NCBI RefSeq assembly: GCF_036227225.1
Contig: NZ_CP109444.1
Location: 7,359,501-7,423,500 of the forward strand
DNA length: 64,000 nt
From: Streptomyces sp. NBC_01478
GTDB taxonomy: Bacteria; Actinomycetota; Actinomycetes; Streptomycetales; Streptomycetaceae
Direction of reading: 5' to 3'
In this document: positions 9,255-18,074 of the stretch, piece by piece
How the letters are laid out: every line of letters starts with the position of its first letter
How positions within the stretch are numbered: position 1 is the first letter of the stretch
Made by a program: the position numbers and the translations under genes
Notes under the pieces: generated by a model
The model's database searches: none
What the model saw: the letters and a program-made list of their open reading frames with translations, nothing else
What the model was told of the DNA's origin: nothing

Positions 9255-9953
9255 GTGAGCCGGATTTCGGTCCGGGGATTCGCAGTGGCTTCGGCCACCG
9301 CGGTCACCGCCGTCGGAAGCGTCGTAGGCGTTGCCTCGGGCAGCGTCGCACAGGCGCAGAACAATGACGCCGAGACGACGGCAGCCGACACCACGCTCCT
9401 GGCGGACATCCCCACGGGCCAGCAGGCCCAGGTCCAGACCGCCTCCTTGACGCAGCAGGCCGACGCCCAGGCGATCCAGGCCGACGCGAGCGCCAAGAAG
9501 GACGCAGAGGAGTCGGCCCGCCTGGCCGCCGCCAAGACCGCCGTCGCCAAGAAGGTGGCTGCGGAGAAGGCGGAGAAGGCAGCCAAGGAGAAGGCCGAGG
9601 CGAAGGCCGCGGCAGCGAAGGCGGGCTCGTCCTCGTCGAGCTTCCCCGTGCAGAGCTCTTACACGGTCGCGCAGATCCAGTCGATGGCCGCCTCCATGGT
9701 GCCCAGCGGCCAGTTCCAGTGCTTCAGCAACATCGTGGACCACGAGTCGAGCTGGAACTACCGCGCGGTCAACGCCTCTTCCGGCGCCTACGGTCTCTTC
9801 CAGGCCCTGCCCGGTTCCAAGATGTCGTCCGTCGGTTCCGACTGGCAGACGAACCCGGCCACCCAGATCAAGTGGGGCCTCAACTACATGGACAGCCGCT
9901 ACGGCAGCCCGTGCGAGGCCTGGTCGTTCTGGCAGGCGAACAACTGGTACTAG
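9255..9953 (+). CDS. Secreted transglycosylase SLT-domain protein
   Basis: This exported murein hydrolase of about 232 aa has a signal peptide (basic SRISVR, then a hydrophobic Ala/Val/Gly-rich core ending near SVAQAQ, residues about 1-36). A Gln/Ala-rich segment follows, then an Ala/Lys/Glu helical linker (about 75-120). The lysozyme-like SLT fold contains the catalytic glutamate in DHESSWNYRAVN (about 161-172), the GAYGLFQALPGSKM motif and a C-terminal EAWSFWQANNWY. It should cleave the glycan strand of peptidoglycan. I chose GTG at 9255, behind TGGAAGGAAA; an ATG at 9237 is also in frame. Confidence 0.9.
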   Translation: MSRISVRGFAVASATAVTAVGSVVGVASGSVAQAQNNDAETTAADTTLLADIPTGQQAQVQTASLTQQADAQAIQADASAKKDAEESARLAAAKTAVAKKVAAEKAEKAAKEKAEAKAAAAKAGSSSSSFPVQSSYTVAQIQSMAASMVPSGQFQCFSNIVDHESSWNYRAVNASSGAYGLFQALPGSKMSSVGSDWQTNPATQIKWGLNYMDSRYGSPCEAWSFWQANNWY

Positions 9954-9987
9954 GCCGGACGTCCGTTCCGACCCGCTCAACCTCACG

Positions 9988-10018
9988 AGGCCCCTCCCCG
10001 TCATAGGGGGAGGGGCCT
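9988..10018 (+). terminator. Terminator after the SLT gene
   Basis: A perfect 12-bp stem (AGGCCCCTCCCC at 9988-9999 with GGGGAGGGGCCT at 10007-10018) has a 7-nt loop and starts 35 bp after the stop codon. Confidence 0.85.
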
Positions 10019-10091
10019 TCGCCCTGTACGGTCGGACACGCAGCGACTCCTGGGGGGAGTAGTGGGGCAAGACGGGGGAAGAGGACGAATC

Positions 10092-11408
10092 ATGTCGCGA
10101 GTACCAGGATGGCTCGGCAAAGTCGGTGCCGGACTGAGCGAGATGGGGGAGCGGTTGGACGAGCGCCGCGCCGAGGTGGCCAGGGAACACGCAGAGACCG
10201 CGCCCGACCCCGACCCCGAACAGCCCGCGGACGACCCCCAACCCCCGCAGCCCCCCGTACCGGTACCCGTCGTCATCGCCCGCGACCGCCCCGAGCCGGC
10301 GCTCGCCGTGCCCTGGGGAGTGCGGGTCGCCGCCGAGGCCGGCTGGCGGCTGCTGATCCTGGCCGGCACGGTCTGGGTGCTGATGCGCGTCATCAGCGCC
10401 GTACAACTGGTGGTCCTGGCCTTCGTCGCCGCACTCCTGATCACGGCCCTGCTCCAGCCGACGGTGACTCGCCTCATCCGCTACGGCTTTCCGCGCGGGG
10501 TCGCCACGGCGCTCACCGCGATCCTCGGCTTCGTCGTGATGGGGCTGATCGGCTGGTTCGTGACCTGGCAGGTCATGGCGAACATCGACAACCTCTCCGA
10601 CCAGGTCCAGAACGGCGTCGACGACCTGCGCAACTGGCTGCTCAAGGGCCCGTTCCACGTCACCGAGAAGCAGATCAACCAGATCGCCAAGAACCTCCGC
10701 GAGGCGATCGGCGCCAACACCGACCAGATCACCTCGGCCGGCCTGGAAGGCGTCCAGGTCATCGTCGAGGCCCTGACGGGCATCCTGCTGACGGTCTTCT
10801 CGACCCTCTTCCTCCTCTACGACGGCCCGCGCATCTGGCAGTGGTCGCTGAAGCTGGTGCCCGCGGCGGCCCGGCCGGCGATGGCGGGCGCGGGCCCGCG
10901 CGCCTGGCGCACGCTGACGGCCTACGTCCGCGGCACGGTGATAGTGGCGTTCATCGACGCGGTCTGTATCGGCGTCGGCATCTACTTCCTCGGCGTGCCG
11001 ATGGCCGTCCCGCTCGCCGTGTTCATCTTCCTGTTCTCGTTCATCCCGCTGGTCGGCGCGGTGGCCTCCGGCGCGCTGGCGGTCGTCGTCGCGCTGGTCA
11101 CCCAGGGCGTGTTCACGGCCCTGATGACCCTGGCGGTGGTCCTCGCCGTCCAGCAGATCGAGGGCCACATCCTCCAGCCCTTCATCCTGGGCCGCGCGGT
11201 CCGGGTGCACCCTCTCGCGGTGGTCCTCTCGGTCGCCGCGGGTGGGATGGTCGCGGGGATCGGTGGGGCGGTGGTGGCAGTGCCGTTGGTCGCGGTGCTC
11301 AACACGGTGGTGAGCTACCTGAAGTCGTACTCCCAGGACCCGGTGTCGGCGCAGTCCCCGAAGCCGAGGGGCGCGACAGCGATCGAACCGTCGGACCAGG
11401 CCCCGTAG
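10092..11408 (+). CDS. AI-2E family transporter (permease)
   Basis: The protein of about 438 aa has a cytoplasmic, Pro/Asp-rich N-terminal part (about 1-65), then the eight-helix layout of the AI-2E/PerM family. Early helices are in ILAGTVWVLMRVISAVQLVV (about 95-115) and AILGFVVMGLIGWFV. A soluble domain includes the DLRNWLLKGPFHVTEKQINQ region, and C-terminal helices carry FIFLFSFIPLVGAVASGALA and the conserved QQIEGHILQPFILGRAVRVH. Members export small molecules or act in Na+/H+ antiport; the substrate is unknown. I prefer ATG at 10092 (preceded by GGGGGAAGAGG) to the in-frame GTG at 10062. Confidence 0.87.
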   Translation: MSRVPGWLGKVGAGLSEMGERLDERRAEVAREHAETAPDPDPEQPADDPQPPQPPVPVPVVIARDRPEPALAVPWGVRVAAEAGWRLLILAGTVWVLMRVISAVQLVVLAFVAALLITALLQPTVTRLIRYGFPRGVATALTAILGFVVMGLIGWFVTWQVMANIDNLSDQVQNGVDDLRNWLLKGPFHVTEKQINQIAKNLREAIGANTDQITSAGLEGVQVIVEALTGILLTVFSTLFLLYDGPRIWQWSLKLVPAAARPAMAGAGPRAWRTLTAYVRGTVIVAFIDAVCIGVGIYFLGVPMAVPLAVFIFLFSFIPLVGAVASGALAVVVALVTQGVFTALMTLAVVLAVQQIEGHILQPFILGRAVRVHPLAVVLSVAAGGMVAGIGGAVVAVPLVAVLNTVVSYLKSYSQDPVSAQSPKPRGATAIEPSDQAP

Positions 11409-11415
11409 AAACCCT

Positions 11416-11544
11416 GGGGGCTCCGCCCCCGGACCCCCGGACCTTTGCTCACCCACCACCCGTTCACCGCACCTTAAAAGGTTCACCTTTCAACCGACAG
11501 TAAACGGGTGGGCGGGAAAACCGGGGTCTGGGGGCGGAGCCCCC
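11416..11544. repeat. Paired copies of the GGGGGCGGAGCCCCC intergenic element
   Basis: Two palindromic cores, GGGGGCTCCGCCCCC (11416-11430) and GGGGGCGGAGCCCCC (11530-11544), flank about 100 bp between the convergent permease and ahpD genes. The second is preceded by GGGGTCT, as in the copies near 19.45 and 30.23 kb. They could act as terminators for both genes. Confidence 0.75.
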
Positions 11545-11566
11545 AGCACACAACGGACAGCCGAAG

Positions 11567-12103
11567 TCACTCGGACGCCAGTACCGCCTCCGCCTCCAAC
11601 GTAACCCCCACCGCCTCCACCACCGCCGCGATCTTGAACGCCTCCTGGATCACGTCCCGTTCGACCCCCGCCTTGCGCAGCACCTGCTCGTGCGAGTCGA
11701 GACACATCCCGCACCCGTTGATCGCGGACACGGCGAACGACCACAACTCGAAGTCGACCTTGTCGACCCCGGGGTTGCCGATGACGTTCATCCGCAGCCC
11801 CGCGCGCAGGGTGCCGTACTCATGGTCGGACAGCAGATGACGCGTCCGGTAGAACACGTTGTTCATGGCCATGACGGCCGCGGCGGACTTGGCCGCCGTG
11901 TACGCCTCGGCCGACAGGTTGGCCTCGGCCTCCGGCGCCAACTCCCGCAGTACGACGGCGGACCGGGACGCGATCGCCGTGGCGAGGACCGTGCCCCACA
12001 ACTGCTGCGTCGGCAGCTCGGAGTTGCCGATGACCGAACCCAGGTTGAGCCGCAGGTCCTTGGCGTAGTCCGGTATGGCGGACTTCAGGGCGTCCAGTGA
12101 CAT
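11567..12103 (-). CDS. ahpD: Alkyl hydroperoxide reductase AhpD
   Basis: The 178-aa carboxymuconolactone decarboxylase-family protein serves as the thiol reductant of AhpC, passing electrons from dihydrolipoyl components. The catalytic motif is [10 protein letters not shown], with C131, C134 and H138, and length matches characterised actinobacterial AhpD. It starts 6 bp after the ahpC stop, so the two form one operon, divergent from oxyR; OxyR is known to activate ahpCD in Streptomyces. Confidence 0.95.
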   Translation of the reverse strand: MSLDALKSAIPDYAKDLRLNLGSVIGNSELPTQQLWGTVLATAIASRSAVVLRELAPEAEANLSAEAYTAAKSAAAVMAMNNVFYRTRHLLSDHEYGTLRAGLRMNVIGNPGVDKVDFELWSFAVSAINGCGMCLDSHEQVLRKAGVERDVIQEAFKIAAVVEAVGVTLEAEAVLASE

Positions 12104-12109
12104 GTCAGG

Positions 12110-12661
12110 TCACTTCCCGGCGAGCAGCGCGCCCGCGTCCAGCGTCTCGTCGCCCTTGGTCCAGTTGCACGGGCAGAGTTCGTCCGTCTGGAGCGCGTCG
12201 AGGACCCGCAGGACCTCCTTCGGGTTACGGCCGACCGAGCCCGCGGTCACCATCGAGAACTGGATCTCGTTGTTCTGGTCCACGATGAACACCGCGCGCT
12301 TGGCGAAGCCGTCCTCGCCCTCGATGCCGAGGTCCCGCATCAGCTCGTGCCGGGAGTCGGCGAGCATCGGGAACGGCAGGTCGCGCAGGTCGTCGTGGTC
12401 CTTGCGCCAGGCGTGGTGGACGAACTCCGAGTCGCCGGAGAAGCCGAGCACCTGGGCGTCACGGTCGGCGAACTCGTCGTTCAGCTTCCCGAAGGCGGCG
12501 ATCTCGGTGGGGCACACGAAGGTGAAGTCCTTGGGCCACGCGAAGACCACTTTCCAGCCCTCATAGGTCTTGTGAGTGATCCGCTCGAACTCCCTGCCCT
12601 TCTCCAGCGAGACACAGGCGGTCAGATCGAACGACGGAAACTTGTCACCGACAGTGAGCAC
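12110..12661 (-). CDS. ahpC: Alkyl hydroperoxide reductase AhpC (peroxiredoxin)
   Basis: The 183-aa typical two-cysteine peroxiredoxin reduces hydrogen peroxide and organic hydroperoxides. The peroxidatic cysteine is C50 in FTFVCPTEI and the C-terminal cysteines lie in ELCPCNW (about C163 and C165). The threonine and proline of the active site (PTE) are intact. I chose the GTG at 12661 (protein VLTVGDKFPSF) because AAGGAGAG lies 3 bp upstream and the length fits the family. The open frame extends to 12775, into the OxyR control region. Confidence 0.95.
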   Translation of the reverse strand: MLTVGDKFPSFDLTACVSLEKGREFERITHKTYEGWKVVFAWPKDFTFVCPTEIAAFGKLNDEFADRDAQVLGFSGDSEFVHHAWRKDHDDLRDLPFPMLADSRHELMRDLGIEGEDGFAKRAVFIVDQNNEIQFSMVTAGSVGRNPKEVLRVLDALQTDELCPCNWTKGDETLDAGALLAGK

Positions 12662-12796
12662 GAGCTCTCCTTGCAGCGGAGAAGCACCCAAGCGGAATGA
12701 GTGCTTCTCGTGGGTTGGACGGCCCCGATCCTGGCACAACGTGCATTGATTGTGGAAATAGCTACACTGGGTCATGTTGATCGGAGGCGGTTATCA
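12662..12796. promoter_or_regulatory. Divergent ahpCD / oxyR control region
   Basis: The 135-bp region between the ahpC and oxyR starts must contain both promoters and, by analogy with S. coelicolor, the OxyR operators. An AT-richer segment at 12745-12775 (around CATTGATTGTGGAAATAGCTA) is the best operator and -10 candidate, because it stands out from the surrounding GC-rich sequence and shows the T-N11-A arrangement used by LysR-type regulators. Confidence 0.65.
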
Positions 12797-13753
12797 GTGA
12801 CCGTTAGTAATACGAGTAAGAGGCGCCAGCCCAGCCTGGCCCAGTTGCGCGCCTTCTCCGCGGTCGCCGAGCACCTCCACTTCCGGGACGCCGCCGCCGC
12901 GATCGGCATGAGCCAGCCCGCCCTGTCCGGTGCCGTCGCCGCGCTGGAGGACACCCTCGGCGTCACCCTCCTGGAGCGCACCACCCGCAAGGTGCTCCTC
13001 TCGCCCGCCGGCGAGCGGCTCGCCGTACGGGCGAAGGCGGTGCTGGAGGAGGTCGGGGCGCTGATGGCGGAGGCGGAGGCGGTGCGGGCCCCGTTCACCG
13101 GGGCGCTGCGGCTCGGGGTCATCCCGACCGTCGCGCCGTATCTGCTGCCGACCGTGCTGCGGCTGGTGCACGACCGGTACCCGGACCTGGACCTCCAGGT
13201 GCACGAGGAGCAGACCGCGAACCTGCTCGACGGGCTGACCACCGGACGGCTCGACCTGCTGCTGCTCGCCGTGCCGCTCGGTGTGCCCGGAGTGGTCGAA
13301 CTCCCGCTGTTCGACGAGGACTTCGTGCTCGTCACCCCGCTCGGCCATCCCCTCGGCGGCCGCAGCGGCATCCCGCGCGAGGCGCTGCGCGAGCTGAACC
13401 TGCTGCTCCTGGACGAGGGGCACTGTCTGCGCGACCAGGCGCTCGACATCTGCCGGGAGGCCGGGCGGGCGGACGCTCCCGTCACCACCACCGCGGCCGG
13501 GCTCTCGACGCTGGTGCAGCTCGTCGCCGGCGGGCTCGGGGTCACCCTGCTGCCGCGCACCGCCGTACGCGTCGAGACCACCCGCAGCGACCAACTCCTC
13601 ACCGGCTACTTCACCGAGCCCGCCCCGACCCGCCGGATCGCCCTCGCGATGCGCACCGGCGCGGCCCGTCGCGCCGAGTACCAGGAGCTGGCCGCCGCCC
13701 TCCGCGAAGCCCTGCGGCCGTTGCCGGTACGGGTGTTGGGGACCGGCAACTGA
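12797..13753 (+). CDS. oxyR: LysR-type peroxide regulator OxyR
   Basis: The protein of about 318 aa begins with a LysR winged-helix domain (PSLAQLRAFSAVAEHLHFRDAA onward, residues about 13-72) whose recognition helix includes MSQPALSGAVAALED. A periplasmic-binding-like regulatory domain follows. It contains the two redox cysteines expected in OxyR: one in LLLDEGHCLRDQALDICREAG (about 214) and one eight residues on, the conserved spacing. Its head-to-head position with ahpCD supports the assignment. Start GTG at 12797 follows CGGAGGCGG; the frame runs back to 12701 but would enter the operator region. Confidence 0.95.
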   Translation: MTVSNTSKRRQPSLAQLRAFSAVAEHLHFRDAAAAIGMSQPALSGAVAALEDTLGVTLLERTTRKVLLSPAGERLAVRAKAVLEEVGALMAEAEAVRAPFTGALRLGVIPTVAPYLLPTVLRLVHDRYPDLDLQVHEEQTANLLDGLTTGRLDLLLLAVPLGVPGVVELPLFDEDFVLVTPLGHPLGGRSGIPREALRELNLLLLDEGHCLRDQALDICREAGRADAPVTTTAAGLSTLVQLVAGGLGVTLLPRTAVRVETTRSDQLLTGYFTEPAPTRRIALAMRTGAARRAEYQELAAALREALRPLPVRVLGTGN

Positions 13754-13930
13754 CCCGCCCCCGTTCGGTCAAATGAGCGTCGGACAAAGGAAATCGAACG
13801 GCGGGAATTCTCAACTTCCGTCACCCGCAGGCAGGTAGGAAGAACCCCGCCGGAATATGCGCGCGGACTGATAAACCTTCACCCCTCAGCGCTACACGTC
13901 AGTTGCGTGTACGAAAAGCCTAGGGGAGTG

Positions 13931-14842
13931 ATGTCGGGCATTCGGGATTCCCTCGGCCGGGCCGGTCACGACCTGCTCGCGCGCGCTCTCGCGGCCTGCG
14001 GGCGCGAGGAGTTCACCGGAGGACTGCGGGTGTCCGGCAGCCCCGGCGGCACCTTCCATCTGCGCGGCGGACTCGTCGTCGCCGTGGAGAGCCCCGGTGC
14101 TCCCGGACCGGAGGCGCTGCTGCTGCGCTCCGGCCGGATCGGCGGCGAGCAATGGGCCGATCTGGTACGGGAGTCGGGCGGCTCGCGCTGGCCGCTGGAC
14201 GGGTTGATCGCCCACGGGTACGCGGGCGCCGCCCAGTTGCGGATCGTCTGTGTGCTGGCGCTGCACGACGCGGCCTTCGCGGTCGTCGCCGGAGACGTCG
14301 ACGACTGCGAACTCGCCCCGGACGAGCGGCCGTTCGCCCCGGTCATGCTCGGCGAGCCCTCGGTGAGGCTGTTCCAGGACGCGGTCCGGAAGTTCGCCGC
14401 GATCACCGCGCTGCCGTACCCCGTACGCCCCGACCGGGAGCGCCCGCGGCCCCCGGGGTACGCCCTCGACGAGGCCGGACTCGGGCTGCTGCAGCGGGAG
14501 TTGCTCGCCCATGCGGACGGTCGGCGTACCGCCCGCGATCTCGCGTTCCGTACCGGGCGCGCGGTGTACACCGTCACCGCCGAGGTGGCGCGGATGCTCG
14601 CCGAGGGCCTGCTGGAGTGCGCGGACGCACCCGTGCCGATCCCGGTGCGGGTGCCGCCCGGCGGACTCGCCGTAGCCCGTCGTGAACCGGCTCCCGTGCC
14701 CGCGCCCGCGCAGTTCACCGCACCCACCGCCCTGCCCCGCCGGAATCCGGGCGCCAGCGGCATCACCGAGACTCTCGTCCCCGAAAAGAGCGGGGCGGGT
14801 TGGAAAGGGTTCTTCCGCATGCGGAACGGAACCTCGAAATGA
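13931..14842 (+). CDS. DUF4388 (PATAN)-like protein with winged-helix C-terminus
   Basis: The protein of about 303 aa has an N-terminal region resembling DUF4388/PATAN domains: EFTGGLRVSGSPGGTFHLR, GGLVVAVESPG and EALLLRSGRIGGEQWADL (about residues 25-80). A second helical region, LLQRELLAHADGRRTARDL to MLAEGLLE (about 180-230), looks like a winged helix. The C-terminus is a Pro/Ala-rich tail without structure. Such proteins work with small-GTPase or Roadblock modules in bacterial signalling. It heads an operon with two Roadblock-type genes. ATG at 13931 is preceded by TAGGGGAGTG; an upstream GTG at 13907 lacks a ribosome site. Confidence 0.65.
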   Translation: MSGIRDSLGRAGHDLLARALAACGREEFTGGLRVSGSPGGTFHLRGGLVVAVESPGAPGPEALLLRSGRIGGEQWADLVRESGGSRWPLDGLIAHGYAGAAQLRIVCVLALHDAAFAVVAGDVDDCELAPDERPFAPVMLGEPSVRLFQDAVRKFAAITALPYPVRPDRERPRPPGYALDEAGLGLLQRELLAHADGRRTARDLAFRTGRAVYTVTAEVARMLAEGLLECADAPVPIPVRVPPGGLAVARREPAPVPAPAQFTAPTALPRRNPGASGITETLVPEKSGAGWKGFFRMRNGTSK

Positions 14843-14884
14843 CTCTGATGAACAAATGCGATCAGTTTTAGGGGAGTTGAGTAA

Positions 14885-15271
14885 GTGGATCACAAAGCCC
14901 TGGCACTGGAAATGCGCGAACTGCGGGAAAAGGTGACCGGTGTCACCGACACCGCACTCACGGCGGCCGACGGACTGCTCATCGCGGCCGACACCGCCGA
15001 CACGATCGACCCGGAAGCCCTCGCCGCGCTGGCCGCGGCCGGCCTGGGCCTGGCCCGGCGCACCGCCGAGGCCACCGATCGCGGCACGCTGCGCCAGACG
15101 GTGACGTACGGCAGTCACGGCTGCGCCGCGACCTACGCCGTGGGCGACACCGCGCTGATGGTGGTGCTCGGCGACGAGGGGATGGACGTGGACCGGCTGC
15201 ATCTCGCGGCCCGGCCGACGCTCGACCGCATCGAGTCGATCCTCACTGAGAAGGCATCAGAAGGAGTGTGA
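14885..15271 (+). CDS. Roadblock/LC7-type protein
   Basis: The 128-aa protein starts with a helix (DHKALALEMRELREKVTGV) and then shows the Roadblock pattern VTDTALTAADGLLIAADTAD with beta-strands LRQTVTYGSHGCAATYAVGDTALMVVLGDEG. In Streptomyces, Roadblock proteins regulate Ras-like GTPases in conservon operons; no GTPase gene lies beside this one. The GTG start has AGGGGAG 7 bp upstream, in a leader nearly identical to that of the preceding gene. It is 42 bp behind that gene and 4 bp ahead of the next. Confidence 0.75.
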   Translation: MDHKALALEMRELREKVTGVTDTALTAADGLLIAADTADTIDPEALAALAAAGLGLARRTAEATDRGTLRQTVTYGSHGCAATYAVGDTALMVVLGDEGMDVDRLHLAARPTLDRIESILTEKASEGV

Positions 15272-15275
15272 AGGG

Positions 15276-15704
15276 ATGGCGACAAAACGTATGACCCCAG
15301 GATTCTCCGACCAGGTGATGGGCCTGGTCAAAACCCTCCGCACCGATGCCCCCGACTGTGTGGCCTCGGGTGTGGTCGACATGTCCACCGGCATGCTGCT
15401 GTCGTACGAGACCATCGACAACCACCCGCCAGAGGTCCTCGACCTGCTGGCGGGTGCGACCCTCGACCTGTTCCAGGGCCGGACGGTCGTGATGATCGAG
15501 GACGTCTTCAAGGAACGTCGGGGGATCACCAGTGACCACCACTTCTTCCAGGAGATCCTCGTCAACAGCGAGAACCTCACCCATCTGTTCGTGCGGATGA
15601 CCGAGCAACAGGACGTCGTCGCCGTGGTCGTCTGCCGCAAGTCGGTGAACGTGGGCATGCTGTTCGCCCAAGTCCGGCGCGTGGTGCGGGAGTACGGCCT
15701 CTGA
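15276..15704 (+). CDS. Second Roadblock-like protein
   Basis: The 142-aa protein has the same alpha/beta rhythm as a Roadblock/LC7 domain: CVASGVVDMSTGMLLSYET (about residues 28-46), an amphipathic helix VLDLLAGATLDLFQG, and strands HLFVRMTEQQDVVAVVVCRKSVNVGMLF near the C-terminus. No enzyme motif is visible. It follows the first Roadblock gene by 4 bp and ends the operon; the two probably form a heterodimer. Its start has GAAGGAGTGTGAAGGG immediately upstream. Confidence 0.7.
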   Translation: MATKRMTPGFSDQVMGLVKTLRTDAPDCVASGVVDMSTGMLLSYETIDNHPPEVLDLLAGATLDLFQGRTVVMIEDVFKERRGITSDHHFFQEILVNSENLTHLFVRMTEQQDVVAVVVCRKSVNVGMLFAQVRRVVREYGL

Positions 15705-15734
15705 GACGCCGGTGAGCGGACGGCTGCGGGCGGA

Positions 15735-18074
15735 CTACTCCGTGCGCAGCCCGTCCGGCCGCATCATCCGCAGCAGGGGCGGCAGGCTCAGCAGGGTCAC
15801 CCCCAGCACGACCCCCGCGCCGATGCCGGACATGGCCAGCACGCTCGGCCAGTCGATGCGCACCGAGGTGGCGGTCATCTTCAGCAGGACCGCGCCCAGC
15901 GTCATCCCCACCACCGTGGCCAGGGCCAGGCCGAGGCCGATCGGGATCGCCGTCTGCCACAGCACCGACAGGCTCAGGGTGCGCCGCCGGGTGCCGAAGG
16001 CGACCAGCGCCGACAGCAGTTGCTTGCGCTCGCGCAACTGCTCCAGTTGCGACACCAGCAGACTCGCCCCGATGAGCAGCAGCACACACGCGGCACCGAC
16101 GAACAGCCCGGTGCGGATCGAACGGAACTGCGGCGACACGTCGTTGGCCGCCAGGGTGAACACGTCCGCCAGCGGGTCCATCGTCGCGACGGTGTTCCGT
16201 ACGTAGTCGGTCGCGTCCGGCACGGACGGGTCGAGCGTGACGAACACCCGCTGGATCAGGCCCTTCGCCGCGTTCGCGGGCAGCGCGCCCGAGGTGATCA
16301 GCAGCCCGTCCCGCGCATACCCGGTCGGGTCCTCGCGATGGGTCGCCGTCTTCACTCCGGCCGGCACCTTCCAGGCGACCGGGGTGTCCGACGTCTCGTC
16401 GTACGACGGGTTGAAGTACACCGTGTTGCCGGCCCTGGCCAGCCGATTCGTCCCTTCGGCCTCGCCGGCGTCGCCGCCGGTGATCCGGAAGACGTCACCG
16501 TTGCGGCAGGCCGTCAGACGGGCCACCTCACGCAGTTCGGCGCAACTGCCGACGGCCACTTCCCGCTCGTCGTCCGGGTTCTTCGCCCGCTCGCCGATCG
16601 AGGTCTGCGAGATGGCCGACGTACGGTGCACGCCCTTGGTCCGCGCGAGCAGCCGGTCGGCCGCGGCCAGCGAGGTGGCGCCGTCGACGGAGATCTCCAT
16701 CTGGGCCCGGTCCAGGTCGTTGCCGGTCGCCTTGGTGTAGTCGCCCTGGACCCCGGAGAACAGCATCTGCAGGGCGATCGCCCCGGCCACCGCGACCGCG
16801 ATGCCGTTGACCATCCGGGCGGCCGTACCACTGCTCAACTGGAGCCTGCGGACGGCGAGTTGCCAGGACACCGAGCCGGAGTTCAGCCGGGCCACGGTGG
16901 CCTCGACGACCCAGGGCAGCAGCGCGGTGACACCGACGAGCAGCAGGACCGTGCCGCCGATCACCAGCCACTGGTTGAAGTTGCCGTTGCTGTCGCCCTT
17001 GCCGGTCATCGGGTAGAGCATCGCGAGGCCGGCCAGCGGCAGCAGCAGCCGCCACCACAGCCGGCGCCGCGGCGGCTTCGCCTTGCGGACCACGCCGAGC
17101 GGTTCGATGACGACCCCGCGCAGCGCGAGCAGCGTCACCAGGACGGCCGCGGCCGGTACGGCGACGGCGACCAGCAGGGCCAGCGCGGGCGACGGGTTGA
17201 GGTCGCTGGGGTACAGGCTGATGTCCCGCACGTCCAGCAGGGACGCCAACTGCCGCCCGGTCAGGAAGAATCCGGTGCCGAAGACGAGCCCGAGGAGCGC
17301 CCCCGCGAGCGCCTCGCCGCCCGCGATCCGACGTGCCATCCCGCCGTCCGCGCCGACCAGGCGCAGGGCCGCGAGCCGCCGGTCCCGGCGCTCGCCGCCG
17401 AAGCGCACGGCGGCCGCGATGAAGACGGCGACCGGCAGCAGCAGCACGACGAACACGATCAGGATCAGCAGGAGCAGCACCGGGTCCAGCTCCTCCGGCT
17501 GGCTGCCCGGGGAGGGCCCGTAGTAGTCGATGCGCTCGACGGTGCCGCCGGACTGACGTCCTTCCAGTCCCTTCCCGCCCGCGTAGTAGGCGAGTTCGGC
17601 GGGCCCGATGAGCCCCTTGTCCGCGATGGTGCCGGTGATCCGGTAGGGCAGGCGCTCGCGCAGCAGCTTCCCGGAGTCGGACTTCAGGAGCTTGTCCAGC
17701 GCGGGGGAGACGACCATGTCGCCCACCGCGGGGAACTTCGCGATCCCCGGCGGCAGCGGCGCCTTGGCGCCCTCGGGCTCCAGCAGCCGGCCGCGGACGT
17801 CCTTGGTGCGGAACTCGGTGCTCGTGTCGGCGACGACGACCGTGTTGTCCGCCTTCGGCAACCGCTTCCCGCTGTACGTGAAGTCCATCCGCGCATTGCC
17901 GCGCGCGTCCCGCTCGGACAGCGCGTTCGGCAGGGCCGTGGTGAGCAGCAGCAGCGCCACCCCGAGCCCGACGCCGACGGCCGTCAGGATGGCCCGTACC
18001 CAGCCCTCACGCCCGCCGCCGAAGGCGAACCGCACCCCCATGGCCAAGTCGGCCGTCCACTGACGCACGTTCAT
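15735..18074 (-). CDS. ABC transporter permease, FtsX-like
   Basis: The protein of about 779 aa has two FtsX/MacB-type permease units. A first TM (ILTAVGVGLGVALLLLTTAL) is followed by a large extracytoplasmic domain and a three-helix FtsX block (starting PVLLLLILIVFVVLLLPVAV). After a middle TM region (LLPLAGLAMLYPM, VIGGTVLLLVGVTALLPWVV) a second extracytoplasmic domain and C-terminal three-helix block follow. It should export or extrude lipophilic compounds or extract lipids with the ATPase encoded just upstream. The ATG at 18074 overlaps the ATPase stop by 4 bp. Confidence 0.9.
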   Translation of the reverse strand: MNVRQWTADLAMGVRFAFGGGREGWVRAILTAVGVGLGVALLLLTTALPNALSERDARGNARMDFTYSGKRLPKADNTVVVADTSTEFRTKDVRGRLLEPEGAKAPLPPGIAKFPAVGDMVVSPALDKLLKSDSGKLLRERLPYRITGTIADKGLIGPAELAYYAGGKGLEGRQSGGTVERIDYYGPSPGSQPEELDPVLLLLILIVFVVLLLPVAVFIAAAVRFGGERRDRRLAALRLVGADGGMARRIAGGEALAGALLGLVFGTGFFLTGRQLASLLDVRDISLYPSDLNPSPALALLVAVAVPAAAVLVTLLALRGVVIEPLGVVRKAKPPRRRLWWRLLLPLAGLAMLYPMTGKGDSNGNFNQWLVIGGTVLLLVGVTALLPWVVEATVARLNSGSVSWQLAVRRLQLSSGTAARMVNGIAVAVAGAIALQMLFSGVQGDYTKATGNDLDRAQMEISVDGATSLAAADRLLARTKGVHRTSAISQTSIGERAKNPDDEREVAVGSCAELREVARLTACRNGDVFRITGGDAGEAEGTNRLARAGNTVYFNPSYDETSDTPVAWKVPAGVKTATHREDPTGYARDGLLITSGALPANAAKGLIQRVFVTLDPSVPDATDYVRNTVATMDPLADVFTLAANDVSPQFRSIRTGLFVGAACVLLLIGASLLVSQLEQLRERKQLLSALVAFGTRRRTLSLSVLWQTAIPIGLGLALATVVGMTLGAVLLKMTATSVRIDWPSVLAMSGIGAGVVLGVTLLSLPPLLRMMRPDGLRTE

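Noticed and set aside
9222..11486. A 754-aa minus-strand open frame opposite the SLT and AI-2E genes
   Set aside because: It mirrors two well-supported plus-strand genes, and its product is low-complexity Arg/Gly/His/Asp-rich with no domain. Such antisense frames are expected at this GC content.
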